From assembly GCA_946811185.2 (NCBI GenBank), contig OX328108.1, forward strand, positions 5,107,501 to 5,171,500: a stretch of DNA of 64,000 nt, given 5' to 3'. Shown piece by piece: positions 33,467 through 44,122 of the stretch (positions within the stretch are counted from its first letter, which is position 1; each line of letters opens with the position of its first letter). The DNA is from Hippopus hippopus (taxonomy: Eukaryota > Mollusca > Bivalvia > Cardiida > Cardiidae). The notes beneath the pieces were generated by a model, which saw only the letters and a list, made by a program, of their open reading frames with translations, searched no databases and was not told where the DNA came from. The position numbers and the translations under genes are program-made.

Positions 33467-34354
33467 CTGAGAAAGAAAAAAACAATACAAAACAAAAATA
33501 GTGTCAATAAATAGATTCGAATTCATTAAAGACTTTACCACATGGCACAAATTCAGCCTCTTTCAAATTAAAAGCATTTCCAAACGCATAAAATCTATAA
33601 ATACGATTTGAATTCGCGAGAAGCTTTACTACAAGGCATAAATATAGCTTCTTTCAAATTGAACGCGTTACAGACGACGAATAAAATGTGGTCCCAGATA
33701 TGTGGTTTGTTTTTGAAAGAGTAAAGAATTTCGTGCAAAAAGAAGAAAATGCTGGTAGCCAGCATTTTTCCCCTTTTCGAAATCCTTATAATAATAATGA
33801 TAATAAAAATAATATCTCTATTTAGTGAAGGTTGAAACATTAAGACATAGTTCAAAGTCTTTTTTACAATGTTGCCTTCAATATATTCAATGTATTCAAT
33901 GTTTCCTTATACTTGTTCAATTGAATGGATTTATTGACGACCAAATAAAGTTGGCTCAAAGGATTTGATTTGTTCTTGAAAAAGTAGAAAACTTCCTGGG
34001 AAAAGTGAGAAAATGCTGGTTACCAACATTTTCTACTTTTCCCACAAAGTTTTCAAAAGTCTTTACTATTGGGTCGTAATGAAATGGGATGGTCTGGCCA
34101 AAGTATAAGAACTGATGATCATTGAATAGCGCAAAGAGGAACAGGCCAACACAGCTACAAATACAGCCTAGGTTAACCTCATCCCCCCCGCTTCCGTCAC
34201 TCATTAAATAAGAATTTTACAAAGTGCAGGTTTTCAAAAAATATCGTGGGGTAAAGGTAAGGGGCGATTGCTCTAATCCTTAAAAAACTGCTAAATAGAT
34301 AAAAAGAAAATTTCCAGCCATTAGGAAAATCCCAAATACAATTTTTATCAAACT

Positions 34355-34497
34355 TCTTTCCGCGGGAAAAAGTCTCACCGTATCGGACAGTGTAGATTCA
34401 ACATTACACTGCACTTTCTGTGCAGTCTGATCCAGGTTGACACGGTTCGCAAAAGTGGCTTGCCTCAGGTTAAGCAGTATAGGCCCACAGGTTAAAA
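34355..34497 (+). mobile_element. MITE family B, partial
   Basis: Core TTTCTGTGCAGTCTGATCC, in intron 1 of the PAN-Sushi gene. Confidence 0.55.
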
Positions 34498-34715
34498 CAC
34501 AAAATGTATAAGATACCACTTCACAAAAAAGAAATTGCTAATGTATCTGACTTTGGTTTCAGTCTACTTTGTATCATGTTGATGGTATCAAACGATGAAG
34601 ACTAAAATCATGCTGCAGGGACATATATGCTGATCTTGATCTTCACCCCTCACACAGCATGCATCAGGAGTCGAGCAATATTGTAAGATAAACGCAAGAA
34701 ACTGTAGTACTATAC

Positions 34716-35006
34716 CTGTTTCCAATTCCATTTCCCAGAATAAACGTAGAGTCCACATGAAGCTTTCGGAATCTTCGCGTCAAAATTCAGTCGACATACT
34801 CCTATTTTCTGATTGACGTTGATTGACGTGCACGCGGTCCGTGCGCGGCATTCTCGCAGACAACTCACGTATGACATACCCCACAAGACGAGATCATTCG
34901 TTCCGAATTTACATTTTCCGGACTCGAAATTTTCCATTTGATATGCAAAAGCTAGGGTTGCACTACAAATAAGTAAAATGAATACTTTCACTTTTGCTGC
35001 TGTCAT
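34716..35006 (-). CDS. Secreted PAN-Sushi-mucin protein, exon 1 (signal peptide + PAN-like domain)
   Basis: Exon 1 of a six-exon gene on the minus strand (35006 down to 17151; 1449 coding bases, 482 residues). The exons join with consistent phases and no stop. The protein is probably secreted or mucus/glycocalyx-associated, with several domains for binding proteins or glycans; its function is unknown. The start at MTAAKVKVFILL gives a signal peptide (hydrophobic run to about residue 21). An in-frame ATG 11 codons upstream (35039) is possible but puts a charged stretch before the hydrophobic core. Residues about 27-92 carry six Cys with the spacing of a PAN/apple domain (SCLRECRARTACTSI, GVCRL, ASCGLYVY). 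Donor GTATAG after a complete codon (phase 0). Confidence 0.75.
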
Positions 35007-35187
35007 ATTTAACCGTAATCTTATAAATTCCACAATCATGAAATTAAATAATAATAATAAATAAATGATGAAAAGTTAAATGTCGACACTGTAAAATTAT
35101 CTACATGCAGGAGCTGTGGTCAGTTGGTGACAGTGGTTATTGTTGCACCCTTTTCTCCACACAAACAAGTAGCAGAATGATATTATT

Positions 35188-35412
35188 TAACTCTACCAAA
35201 CGACAAAATTCTAGACTTGCTCAATTTCAAAGCGTTTGCAGACGACAAAATAAATGTGTCCCAAACGATAGAATTAGTTTTTGAAATGGTAGAAAATATT
35301 GTAGAAAAAAGAGAAAATGCTGGTTAATACCAGCATTTTCTCTTCTCTCCACAATGTTTTCAAAACCCTTCTTTCTCAAGACAAGTAAAATTCAGATTTT
35401 GTGATGAAAAGG
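35188..35412 (+). mobile_element. MITE family A upstream of the PAN-Sushi gene
   Basis: TTAACTCTACCAAACGAC start, core GCTGGTTAATACCAGC, about 180 bases upstream of the gene's start codon, so it could lie in its promoter region. Confidence 0.65.
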
Positions 35413-35764
35413 TACACGCAATCACGAAACATTCTACAAATACGGAAAATCATCAAAACGAGCAAACTTTTTTATTTTCATCAATATTTCCTTGTAAATT
35501 TACATTATTTTAACATTTCCCCCCCAGTTTTACATTATTTTCCTCTCCCCTTTTCCCAGATATTGTTAAACTCCAACTAACATAAGGAGTTACAGGTTTC
35601 AGTAGTTGTTGGAAGTTTAGACATTGATTTCAAAATAATCGATAAGAGAGATGTGGAGATGTGCAAGTCTTTGTCATTATCAAATTTATGAATATTTTAT
35701 AATTCTTAATTGAACTGATCCTAATCGCCAAACACAGTACTGATCTCGATCTCAATCTCTCGTC

Positions 35765-35965
35765 GGTGGCGCACAGGACTTGAGGCAAAATCACTGGCTG
35801 GAATCACCAACTGAGCCAATTTCTTTCCGAGAATTGATGATAGCCATTGCAACAGGATTTATTCCTCTCTCACTGCTGATCATTGTTTTCGACGAAGGTA
35901 ATGTGGGACAGCTGCCAGTGGCTTTGGAAGAATGTTATGCGAAGTACTGATAAAAGTAAGGTTAA
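35765..35965 (+). mobile_element. tRNA-derived SINE, family 1, forward copy without a clear A box
   Basis: GGTGGCGCACAGGACTTGAG head remnant, then GATAGCCATTGCAACAGGAT and CCAGTGGCTTTGGAAGAA body. Confidence 0.5.
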
Positions 35966-36017
35966 CAACGGCGTTACACACCATACATACTTACATACTT
36001 ACAGTCAAACAAATACC

Positions 36018-36044
36018 TCTCTCTCTCTTTCTCTCTCTCTCTCA
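36018..36044 (+). repeat. TC microsatellite
   Basis: CTCTCTCTCTTTCTCTCT run joined directly to a half A-type MITE (36040-36105). Other TC runs are at 2212-2247, 18583-18594 and 60452-60478. Confidence 0.85.
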
Positions 36045-36105
36045 GTGTTTTCAAAAGTCATTTTCCTCAGGGGCATTAAAAAACGGAATTGTGTGGTAAA
36101 AGGTT

Positions 36106-37050
36106 TTTGCCATGAAATGAACGTAGGCCTTGAACTAGTGTTGTGTAGATAACGTAAACTTCGGCTTCCTTTTACAGTCTTTTATCTGATTGGTAAATAC
36201 TATTTTGGGCAGCTAGCCGATAACGAAGTTTCATTGACCAATCAGATTCGTAAAATGTATTTACTGTGGTATTGAAATTTCCATCTCGCGGTGGAAAAAG
36301 ATAAATTAGCCTGTCTCCAAACTTTCGACCTTTCGACCTTTATTTCTCTCTTGATACTAACCCATTTGTATCGTTCTATGTGCTAGACTGAAGATGAATT
36401 ACCACAGAAAACGATAAAAGTATCACGTTTGTTCCATTGAAGTTTACAAATATGTGAAAGTTAGTGACCGATGAATAGGCCTCGTGTTCGTTAGGTCTTA
36501 CAGATGGACACCTTGTCTTCATCAGGTTCTAGATAGCGAAGTTTGTAAAGAAATAGGTGTCTATAGGATCATACATTATATTCTACTGGAAAGTGCCTTG
36601 CCTAAAGAAAACGAATAAACTAAATATTTAAAGAAAAATACTTGCAATAATTTATAGCCATTTAGAAACATGAAAATTATATAATTTAATGTCATTGTGC
36701 TAAAGCGGAAGAGAAAGTAAGAAAATAGCTTGTAGGTTGCCAGGAAATGAAGATAAATAAGTGATAAGTTACTGGAGAACAGCCAAAGATACTACATCAG
36801 TTTTTGGCAGCTCTGCAAAACATTGCTAGAAAAATAGCAGCCGCTTATCAGAAGCAATTACTAGTATTGAACTACATCAAAGTAACAAGTTTCAAATGTT
36901 TTACTTTAAATATGTGCATTACCTGTAATAGTCTTTGGTTGGATTTACAATAAGAGATATGAACAATTATTCGCCAAAGAATCTAAAGAATTAAATCAAC
37001 AAAAACGATAACTCATATCATAAACGAAATAGTGAAATACAAAAATAACC
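36106..37050. other. No gene seen
   Basis: Contains a weak hairpin (about 36205-36265, TGATTGGTAAATAC / TGACCAATCAG words) upstream of the tandem duplication. Confidence 0.5.
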
Positions 37051-37202
37051 TGAGTTAGCTCCCCGATACATCTCACAAGGCATTAAGATATAAAATGGCG
37101 TACATCAAAGCTCAGATTTTTTCAGTGTGATTTACCAAAGAGGGAATCTGGCAGGGAACATTGTTATGAACCTAACCATTAAGGCATGGAGGATCTTATC
37201 AC

Positions 37203-38050
37203 ACATCCAGTCTGTTTGGTGTTTAACGCCGTTTTCAGTATCATCTCAGTCATATCACGGCGACCAGTGGATCAAGCCATGCGTTCCTGGACCTCCTTTC
37301 ACTAGTTTTGGCAAATTTCTTTTTTTCAAGCCACTGGCTGCTTTCTCACAAACATATCGTCGAAACAATATTCAACGTAGGAGGCTGTATTAGCATTGTG
37401 GCTATCACCATTCTGCGAAGATTTTGGCGGCGTTATGATTAGCGCTTACGATCCTAAATCATGAGTCCTGTGCTTTATCGACTGGGCGACCATGGACCGT
37501 GTTCACCAACCATTCTAAAGTGCAATCTAAGTCGTATTCTGGATATAGAAAGTAAGGCAATTTCTCACAGGTTAAACGCTTTGGTTTAGCCAATCTGAAA
37601 TTGAATTGCTTTGGAATTTAGATTATTATTGAGATTGTTTGTTTGTTTGTATCAGAGTTTAACTGTTATTGAGAATTTAACTAAGAATGTTATTAAGAAT
37701 GGTTGCTGAATACGAGCTCAGACTCCACTCTTCTAGACTGAAGGATTGTTTGGTCTTTAACGCAGTTTTCAACATTATTTCAAATATATATCGCGGTGGC
37801 CAATGCATCTACCTATGTTTTCCTGAGGTTTCATTTACATGTACTTTGCACAATATTCTTTGCAAGCCACTGCCTGCTTCCCCACATAATCATACAGTCA
37901 AAAAAATTATCAGCGGTAACAAAGGAATCAAATCCTGTTGCAATGCCTATCATCAATCCTCGGAGAAAAATTTGCCGACCTGGGGATTCGAACCAGCGAC
38001 CACTGGTCTCGAGTCCTGTACGCTATTGACTGCGCTACAGAACTCGGCAC
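37203..38050 (-). mobile_element. Two family 1 SINEs in duplication unit 1
   Basis: 37203-37490 has a degenerate head; 37740-38050 has a good head (GTAGCGCAGTCAATAGCG, GGTTCGAATCCCC). The first is shared with unit 2 (42370-42662); the second is not. The foldback at 37494-37720 lies between them. Confidence 0.65.
37494..37720. mobile_element. Foldback MITE family C in duplication unit 1
   Basis: CCGTGTTCACCAACCATTC to AATGGTTGCTGAATACG, with a GTTTGTTTGTTTG insertion. A shorter copy follows at 38260-38375; its counterpart in unit 2 is 42663-42780. Confidence 0.55.
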
Positions 38051-38485
38051 TCATCTAGAAATATAAAGACAAAAGACATAAAGGGACAATAATGTGACAA
38101 AAAAAAAACAACAGAAACAAGGTCAGTGTATAAACTTACATCCTGTTTTGAAACATAATTATACCTGAACTTACCTTGGGTCAAAAAGTAGGGTAAACAC
38201 ACCGCAATATTGCATCATCTCATAACCCTTACTAGAAAGAAAAAAAATCTGTGCCACATCGTATTCACCAACCATTCTTAAGAACGTTCTTGGTTTCATT
38301 ATCAAAGATTTTATAAATTTGAAAATAGCACAACTTTTGATTGGCTAAACGAAAAGGTTTGTTTTGAATTTGTGATGAAAGGTTGTTTCGCACTATATAC
38401 GTTTTTATGTTTATCATTTTTGTGGATTATTTTAACTGTGCACATGAATTTGAGCTATGTTCTGGCAAAATAAGGTTTAATGTAG

Positions 38486-38690
38486 ACTATCTCCTTAGTG
38501 CATTATACCAAACAAGTCATCATATAGATATGGATACATAAAATCCATGTTTGCTGTATAACGAGGTAGAATCGTCTTTGGACATGCAACCAATAGCAAA
38601 AAGTATAGATCCAGGTCAGCCTGCGCAGACTGCGCAGGCTGACCTGGCTCGATACTTTCACAGAGTATGATTTGTTGATTTGCGATTTAA
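38486..38690. mobile_element. Palindromic repeat family D, unit 1
   Basis: Core is a perfect hairpin of 17-bp arms, CCAGGTCAGCCTGCGCA and its complement around GAC (38611-38647), inside a conserved about 200-base block (ATAAATATGGATGCATAAAA-type left part). Other copies are at 3425-3560, 30795-31022 and 42868-43105. Confidence 0.65.
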
Positions 38691-38960
38691 CTGCAATTTT
38701 GATGAAATCTAATTGCATGTCTAGGTGAACAGTAAATATTGTATTCTGTGTTTTCTTAACCGCTTACTGTACAAGTACGACTTTTAACGCTGCTACCCCG
38801 GACTGCTTCTACAAAACATTTGGGAACAGAAGCGTTTGCTTGTAACAAACGATCACCTCTAATACCCTTCTGATTTCCATATCAGTAAGAACAGATTTTT
38901 GTTTTTTTCTTCCAATGCATCCCTTATGCGACAGAATTAGATTGAAAAAATTGCCAAAAC

Positions 38961-39193
38961 CCTTAGCTCTTTGCCAAACGACAAATTTTTGCACTTGTCC
39001 AAATGGAAAGCATTTGCAAATGCCAAAAATTAAGTGTGGTTCTAATGATGGAATATGTGCCTGAAAGGGTAGAAAGCATTGTGGGAAAAGGAAAAAAATG
39101 CTGGTAACCAGCATTTATTCCTTTTCCCTTAATGTATTAAAAGGCCTCTTCCTCAGGGTGGTGAAACCCAAGGATTGTTTGGTAAAGGGTTAA
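38961..39193 (+). mobile_element. MITE family A in duplication unit 1
   Basis: Core GCTGGTAACCAGCATTTATT, end AAAGGGTTAA. Its final TTAA (39190-39193) is also the first TTAA of the next, B-type, MITE. Confidence 0.72.
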
Positions 39194-39404
39194 CCAGCTA
39201 AGTGAGTGAAATGAAATTTTAAAGCTGAGAGTAAAAACCCAAAATTTGCTATTCTAAAGGTTTTTCTGGGGGAGGGGGGAGGAAAAATATCACCTAATCG
39301 GACAGCGTAGATCCAAGATCAGACTGCACATTCTGTGCAGTCTGATCTTGATCTACACTGTCCGCAAACCGTCGATGAGTGGCACTTAGCAGCCTAAGGG
39401 TTAA
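39190..39404 (+). mobile_element. MITE family B in duplication unit 1
   Basis: TTAACCAGC to CCTAAGGGTTAA; shares its first TTAA with the adjoining A-type MITE. A second B fragment sits at 39528-39615. The unit 2 counterparts are at 43957-44122 (truncated by the TIR element) and 45968-46052. Confidence 0.7.
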
Positions 39405-39624
39405 AGTAATGTAATGTTGGCAGTGCTCGAAATTTCTTCACAATTAATTGGCTACTTTCAGATATCAAGAATTCCCTGCAGGACTCGATCGTTAATCATT
39501 AGTCTTCTCTATGCGCGACTATATATAGGCTACTGTTACGGACGATGTTGATCAAGATCAAACTGCACAAAACGTGCGGTCTGATCTTGGATCTACGTTG
39601 TCCGATACGGTAAGGGCTGATAGA

Positions 39625-39930
39625 ATTTGCGTTTATTTAACGTCGCCACCGGTTGCCCATATGGGCGACGCCCCCCTGAGGGCTATCAGTATTGTTCCAG
39701 GGGAGAGTGCAGATACAGGACGAAACCCATCCTAAGTTACGTCTGCCTCTATAACGTGCTCGGTGTATGGCACCGTCACACGGGACCTAGTTTAACGTCT
39801 CATCCGAAAGATTTCTAGTAGATCTAATTTTAGATGGCCAGCAGTTCGAATCGAACCCACACTCTCAACTGACCCAAAACTCGACGTTTACGAGTCCTAC
39901 GCTCTACCACTTGAGCTATGCGGGCTGGTC
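39625..39930 (-). mobile_element. tRNA-derived SINE, family 2
   Basis: Minus-strand head CATAGCTCAAGTGGTAGAGC (A box), B box GGTTCGATTCG; body with CCTGGAACAATACTG and a tail ending GACGTTAAATAAACGC. It is not a functional tRNA gene: no acceptor stem closes. Confidence 0.72.
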
Positions 39931-40099
39931 AAGGGTAAGGGAAAAGAAGTTGGAATAGTTTCAATATTTGGGTTTTCAAAGTTATGTTCGTCTGCTGTTG
40001 GAATCCGGAAAACATGTGAACTGTCACCAACAGTCAATGGTCAAAAGTGTTTCATCAAGTTCTTAATTCTCATAGACTTCCATGTTTTTTTTTGTGTGT

Positions 40100-41440
40100 G
40101 TGTAAGAATAATATTTATTATAATTATAGCTCTACCTGAAAATTTCCGGCTCACATACATGTGTATGCGTCGCACGGGGATAAAACATCTCACAAAACAA
40201 AAAAAAAAATCCGTGTCTAACGCACTGTGAAATACGGTTTTAAATATGGTATGATGACGTAGTGATGACGTAACTAACGCGCGGTATATACATGTATTCA
40301 TTTGTAACTTGATTGGTCAAAATTTTATGCTGTAAAGTTCATCCGCCATTCATTAAAACGAAGTTACTGGCTACTACGCCATCATTTCTTTTACTTTATA
40401 TATCGTTTTCGAATAAAATTTAATGTCTCGCGCGATATCAAACTTTCTCATTATGCTCGAATCAAATACAACCACCGGGAAAGTTACTACAGTATAATAT
40501 TCCGTATTTACGCTGCTTCTGCTCATGGAATCATAAAAAAAAAAAAAACATATTAGTGGAAATGGAGGTTACTGAAGCTGTTTACAGGAATATGCTATTA
40601 TTATTGTTCCTTACCTAATATCAGTGTAGTGGCCCCCTGAAACATAGTGGTGCTGTAATTACGTTAAATTTTGGTGACGTTATCGTTCATGTAAATGTTA
40701 TTCATGTTTTTCGAATTTTTAATCATTTATAAACGGCTACGGCTTATCAAATTTTATTGTATCAAAGCTGAAACACCATACTTTAAGGTCAAATTCGTTT
40801 TGCTTTATTTTAGCGTTATAACCCAAATAAAAAGTAAACATGGAAATACATGTGAGTCTATCCGAAAGCTACTTTACGTATTTATGGTCATTGACTCTTT
40901 ATCTAACTATTCATCGATAGAAGTGGTGCAAATACCGAATATAATGTTAAAGTAATTTTCCTGGTGCTTGTACTTAATTCGAGCAGCGTGAGAAAAATTG
41001 ATATAGCGACAGACCAAAGGTCGAACGAGATGTCAAAATTTTCTTGCGTGGTGGGAAGCAAATACTAGCGCCAGGAAAGCAACTACTGCATAATATTCCT
41101 TTTATTATATACCTACACCTTTCAACGACAAAATATTGCAAATTATTAATATTTTCTTCGAAAACAGTAAACAAAATAAAAAATGGTGTAGTGATAGCCA
41201 GTAAGTTCGTTTTTATGAATGGCGGATGAATATTACAGCGAAACTTTTGACCAATATAATTGCAATATTTCGCGCGTGAGTTACGTCATCAAACCATATT
41301 TGGAACCGTACTTCACAGTGTGTAGATGCAGATTATTTTTCAGTCGTGTGAGATATTTCATCCGCAAGCTATGCATGTATTTGAGTCGGAAAATTTTGAG
41401 GTATATAATAAAACAGTATACAAAAAAGAAAAAAAAAAAA
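40100..41440. mobile_element. Foldback element in duplication unit 1
   Basis: Left arm about 40100-40520 and right arm about 40980-41440 are reverse complements (left TTCATCCGCCATTCATTAAA, right TGAATGGCGGATGAA), around a unique centre of about 450 bases. The short frames at 40041-40301 (minus) and 41219-41479 (plus) are translations of the two arms, not genes. Confidence 0.6.
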
Positions 41441-41765
41441 AAAAACGATCAAATTTTTATAATGCAAGTCAAGGGGTAAGCGAAGGGATAAGCGAAAAAA
41501 TATTAGTTTTGGACAGACACACAATAAGCTTCTTACTTAATAAACTGAAACGTTTACCTCCAGTAAAAAAGGCCTGTCGCCTTTAAAAGAGGTAACAACC
41601 AAGACTGGATTAACTGTATTTAAAGTGAAACGGCATATTTCCCGGAACTCCCCACCATGAATTTTGGTTGCAATTTTGGAGGGATAACGTACGAAATTTA
41701 CTGAATTAATGGAGAGAAATAGAGTGTATTCAATAATAAACAATAAACATTATTATTCAATGATA

Positions 41766-41804
41766 AAATGGTGAATACGCAGGACTTGCGTATTCACCAT
41801 TTTA
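41766..41804. repeat. Perfect 17-bp-arm hairpin
   Basis: Arms AAAATGGTGAATACGCA and TGCGTATTCACCATTTT around GGACT. It is repeated with one change in unit 2 at about 52314-52352. Confidence 0.7.
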
Positions 41805-42369
41805 ACATTCATTTACAACATTTTTTGCGGTACCCCCACCCCCCCAAACCTGCCGAGCTAAATCCATGGAGGGGAGTTCAAGGAATTGTGCTATTTCACT
41901 TGAAATAGAGTCAATCCAGTAATTTAATCCTGTGATAAGTAGACTTTCCTGGAAGCTTTTGGTAAAGTTTAAATGGAATCAATCTCTATTCTACGAGCTT
42001 TTTTCCCCGTGAAGATTCACAGCTCCAGACAAAATCTCCATTCACGTTTCGGCCCGACTATCCGTTCTTGTGTCGTTGTTCAACCGGTACTGGACGCTTT
42101 AGGTGTCACAAGAATGGTTTTTCGCGATATTGAAAATAGAGTGACATCAGCCATCTTAGAAGCTTCACAGATTGCTTAATGGCACACTTTGGGCTTTTCC
42201 GTCTCTTGCTTTCTAAAGAGTGAGTTAGCTCCCCGATACATCTCACAAGGCATTAAGATATAAAATGGCGTACATCAAAGCCCAGATTTTTTCAATATGA
42301 TTTACCAAAGAGGGGATCTGGCAGGGAACACTGTTAGGAATCTAACCATTAGGGCAGGGAGGATCTTAT

Positions 42370-42662
42370 TACATATCCAGTCTGTTTGTTTGGTGTTTAA
42401 CGCCGTTTTCAGTATCATCTCAGTCATATCACGGCGACCAGTGGATCAAGCCATGCGTTCCTGGACCTTATTTCACTAGTTTTGGCAAATTTCTCTTTTT
42501 CAAGCCACTGGCTGCTTTCTCACAAACATATCGTCGAAACAATATTCATCGTAGGAGGCTGGATAAGTATTGTGGCTATCACCATTCCGCGAAGAGTTTG
42601 GCGGCGTTATGATTAGCGCCTACGATCCTGGATCATTAGTGCTGTGCTTTATCGACTGGGCG
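42370..42662 (-). mobile_element. Family 1 SINE in duplication unit 2
   Basis: Counterpart of 37203-37490; GCGTTCCTGGACC body word and a degenerate tRNA head. Confidence 0.6.
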
Positions 42663-42867
42663 ATTCACCAACCATTCTTAAGAATGTTCTTAGTCTCATT
42701 ATCAAAGATTTTTTTAAATTTGAAAACAACCCAACTTCTGATTGGCTAAACCAAATGGTTTGTGACGAAATGTTGTTTCGCACTATACGTTTTTATGTTT
42801 ATCATTCTTTTGCAAATTATTATATCTGTGCAAATAAATTTGAGCCATGCTCAGGCAAAAGTAGCAT

Positions 42868-43105
42868 CTCCTTGGTGCATTATACAAAGCAAGTCATCAT
42901 ATAAATATGGATGCATAAAATCCATATTTGTTGTATGACGAGGTAGAATCGTCCTTGGACATGCAAAAAAAAAAAAAAGAAAAAAATTACCAATTGCAAG
43001 AAGTATCGACTCAGGTCAGACTGCGCAGACTGCGCGGGATGACCTGGCTCGATACTTTCTGCAGATGTATTAAACCCCCTGTTCACAGAGTATGGCCCAT
43101 TTGTT
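42868..43105. mobile_element. Palindromic repeat family D, unit 2
   Basis: Counterpart of 38486-38690 with an extra poly-A/AAAGAAAA stretch at 42966-42986 and a diverged core. Confidence 0.6.
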
Positions 43106-43391
43106 GATTTGCGATTTAAGTGCAATTTTTATGAAATCTCATTGCATGTCTAGGTGAATAGTAAATATTGTATTCTGTGTTTCCTTATCCGCTTACTGTA
43201 CAAATACGACTTTTAACGCTGCTACCCCGGACTACTTTCACAAAACATTTCGAAACAGAAGCATTTGTTTGTAACAAGCGACCACCTCATTTACTCTACT
43301 GATTTCCATATCAATTAGACAGTTTTTCATTTTTTTTTCCGTTCCAATGCATCCCTTTTGTGACAGAATTAGATTGAAAAATTGCCTTAAC

Positions 43392-43960
43392 CCTTAACTC
43401 TTTGCAAAACGACAGATTTTTGGACTTGTCCAAATGGATGGATTGATTGATTGTATGGTGTTTAACGCCGTTTTCAACATTATTTCAGTTATATCGCGGC
43501 GGCCAGTGCACCTATCCATGCGTTCCTGGAGTCTCTTTTACCTGTACTTAGCACAATTCTCTTTCCAAGCCACTGGCTGCTTTTCCACATAATCATCGTC
43601 GAAACAATGGTCAGCGGTGGGAGAGGAATGAATCCTGTCGCAGTGACTATCATCAATCCTAGGAAAGAAATTGGCCGAGCCAGGGGTCGTAGCCAGGGAT
43701 CGAACCCTGGACCCCGTGTTCTCAAGTCCTGCACGCTACCGACTGAGCTACCGGGGCTCGGCTTGTCCAAATGCAATGTATTTGCAGATGACAAAATTAA
43801 GTGTGGTTCTAATGATGGAATTTCTTTATGAAAGGGTAGAAAGCATTGCGGGAAAAGGAGAAAATGCTGGTAACTAGCATTTATTCCTTTTTCAACAATG
43901 TTTTAAAAGGCCTCTTCTTAAGGGTCGAGAAAACCTAGGATTGTTTGGTAAAGGATTAAC
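43392..43960 (+). mobile_element. MITE family A in duplication unit 2, split by a SINE
   Basis: Counterpart of 38961-39193, with a tRNA-derived SINE (43437-43764) inserted after GGACTTGTCCAAATGGA; the target words TTGTCCAAATG recur after the SINE. Confidence 0.72.
43437..43764 (-). mobile_element. tRNA-derived SINE, family 1 (best copy)
   Basis: On the minus strand the head reads GGTAGCTCAGTCGGTAGCG (Pol III A box) and, about 45 bases on, GGTTCGATCCC (B box), followed by a body with CCAGTGGCTTGGAAAG and a tail GGCGTTAAACACCA. Related copies: 20790-21030, 37203-37490, 37740-38050, 42370-42662 (minus), about 35765-35965 (plus) and a degenerate one at 8575-8725. Confidence 0.78.
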
Positions 43961-44122
43961 CTGCTCAGTAAGTGAAATGAAATTTTGAAACCGATTGTAA
44001 AAACCCAAATTTTGCTATTCTAAAGGTATTTTGTGGAGGAAAAATATCTCCTTATCTGTGCAGTCTGATCTTGATCTACACTGTTTGCAAATCGTCTTCG
44101 AGTCGCGCTTAGCAGCCTGAAG

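Larger units (their letters stand above)
32774..34110 (+). mobile_element. Three MITE family A copies in introns 1 and 2 of the PAN-Sushi gene
   Basis: Partial or diverged copies at about 32774-32950 (intron 2), 33650-33800 and 33905-34110 (intron 1; cores GCTGGTAGCCAGC and GCTGGTTACCAAC). The B-type MITE at 33049-33259 and exon 2 (33388-33466) lie between them. Confidence 0.6.
37051..42220 (+). repeat. Direct tandem duplication, unit 1 (5.17 kb)
   Basis: Starts TGAGTTAGCTCCCCGATACA and ends at TTGCTTTCTAAAG; unit 2 starts with the same words at 42221. Co-linear homology continues through the SINEs, MITEs, foldback and a hairpin. Unit 1 has an extra stretch (37495-38255) with a second SINE. 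No host gene is recognised in either unit. Confidence 0.8.

Noticed and set aside
39838..39930. Possible tRNA gene (A and B boxes)
   Set aside because: The boxes are good, but no acceptor or anticodon stem closes and the sequence continues into a repeated SINE body.
41219..41479. Frame starting MADEYYSETF, repeated at 48045
   Set aside because: Lies in the arm of the foldback element, and its similarity to the minus-strand frame at 40041 is due to the inverted repeat. It ends in poly-A-encoded Lys.
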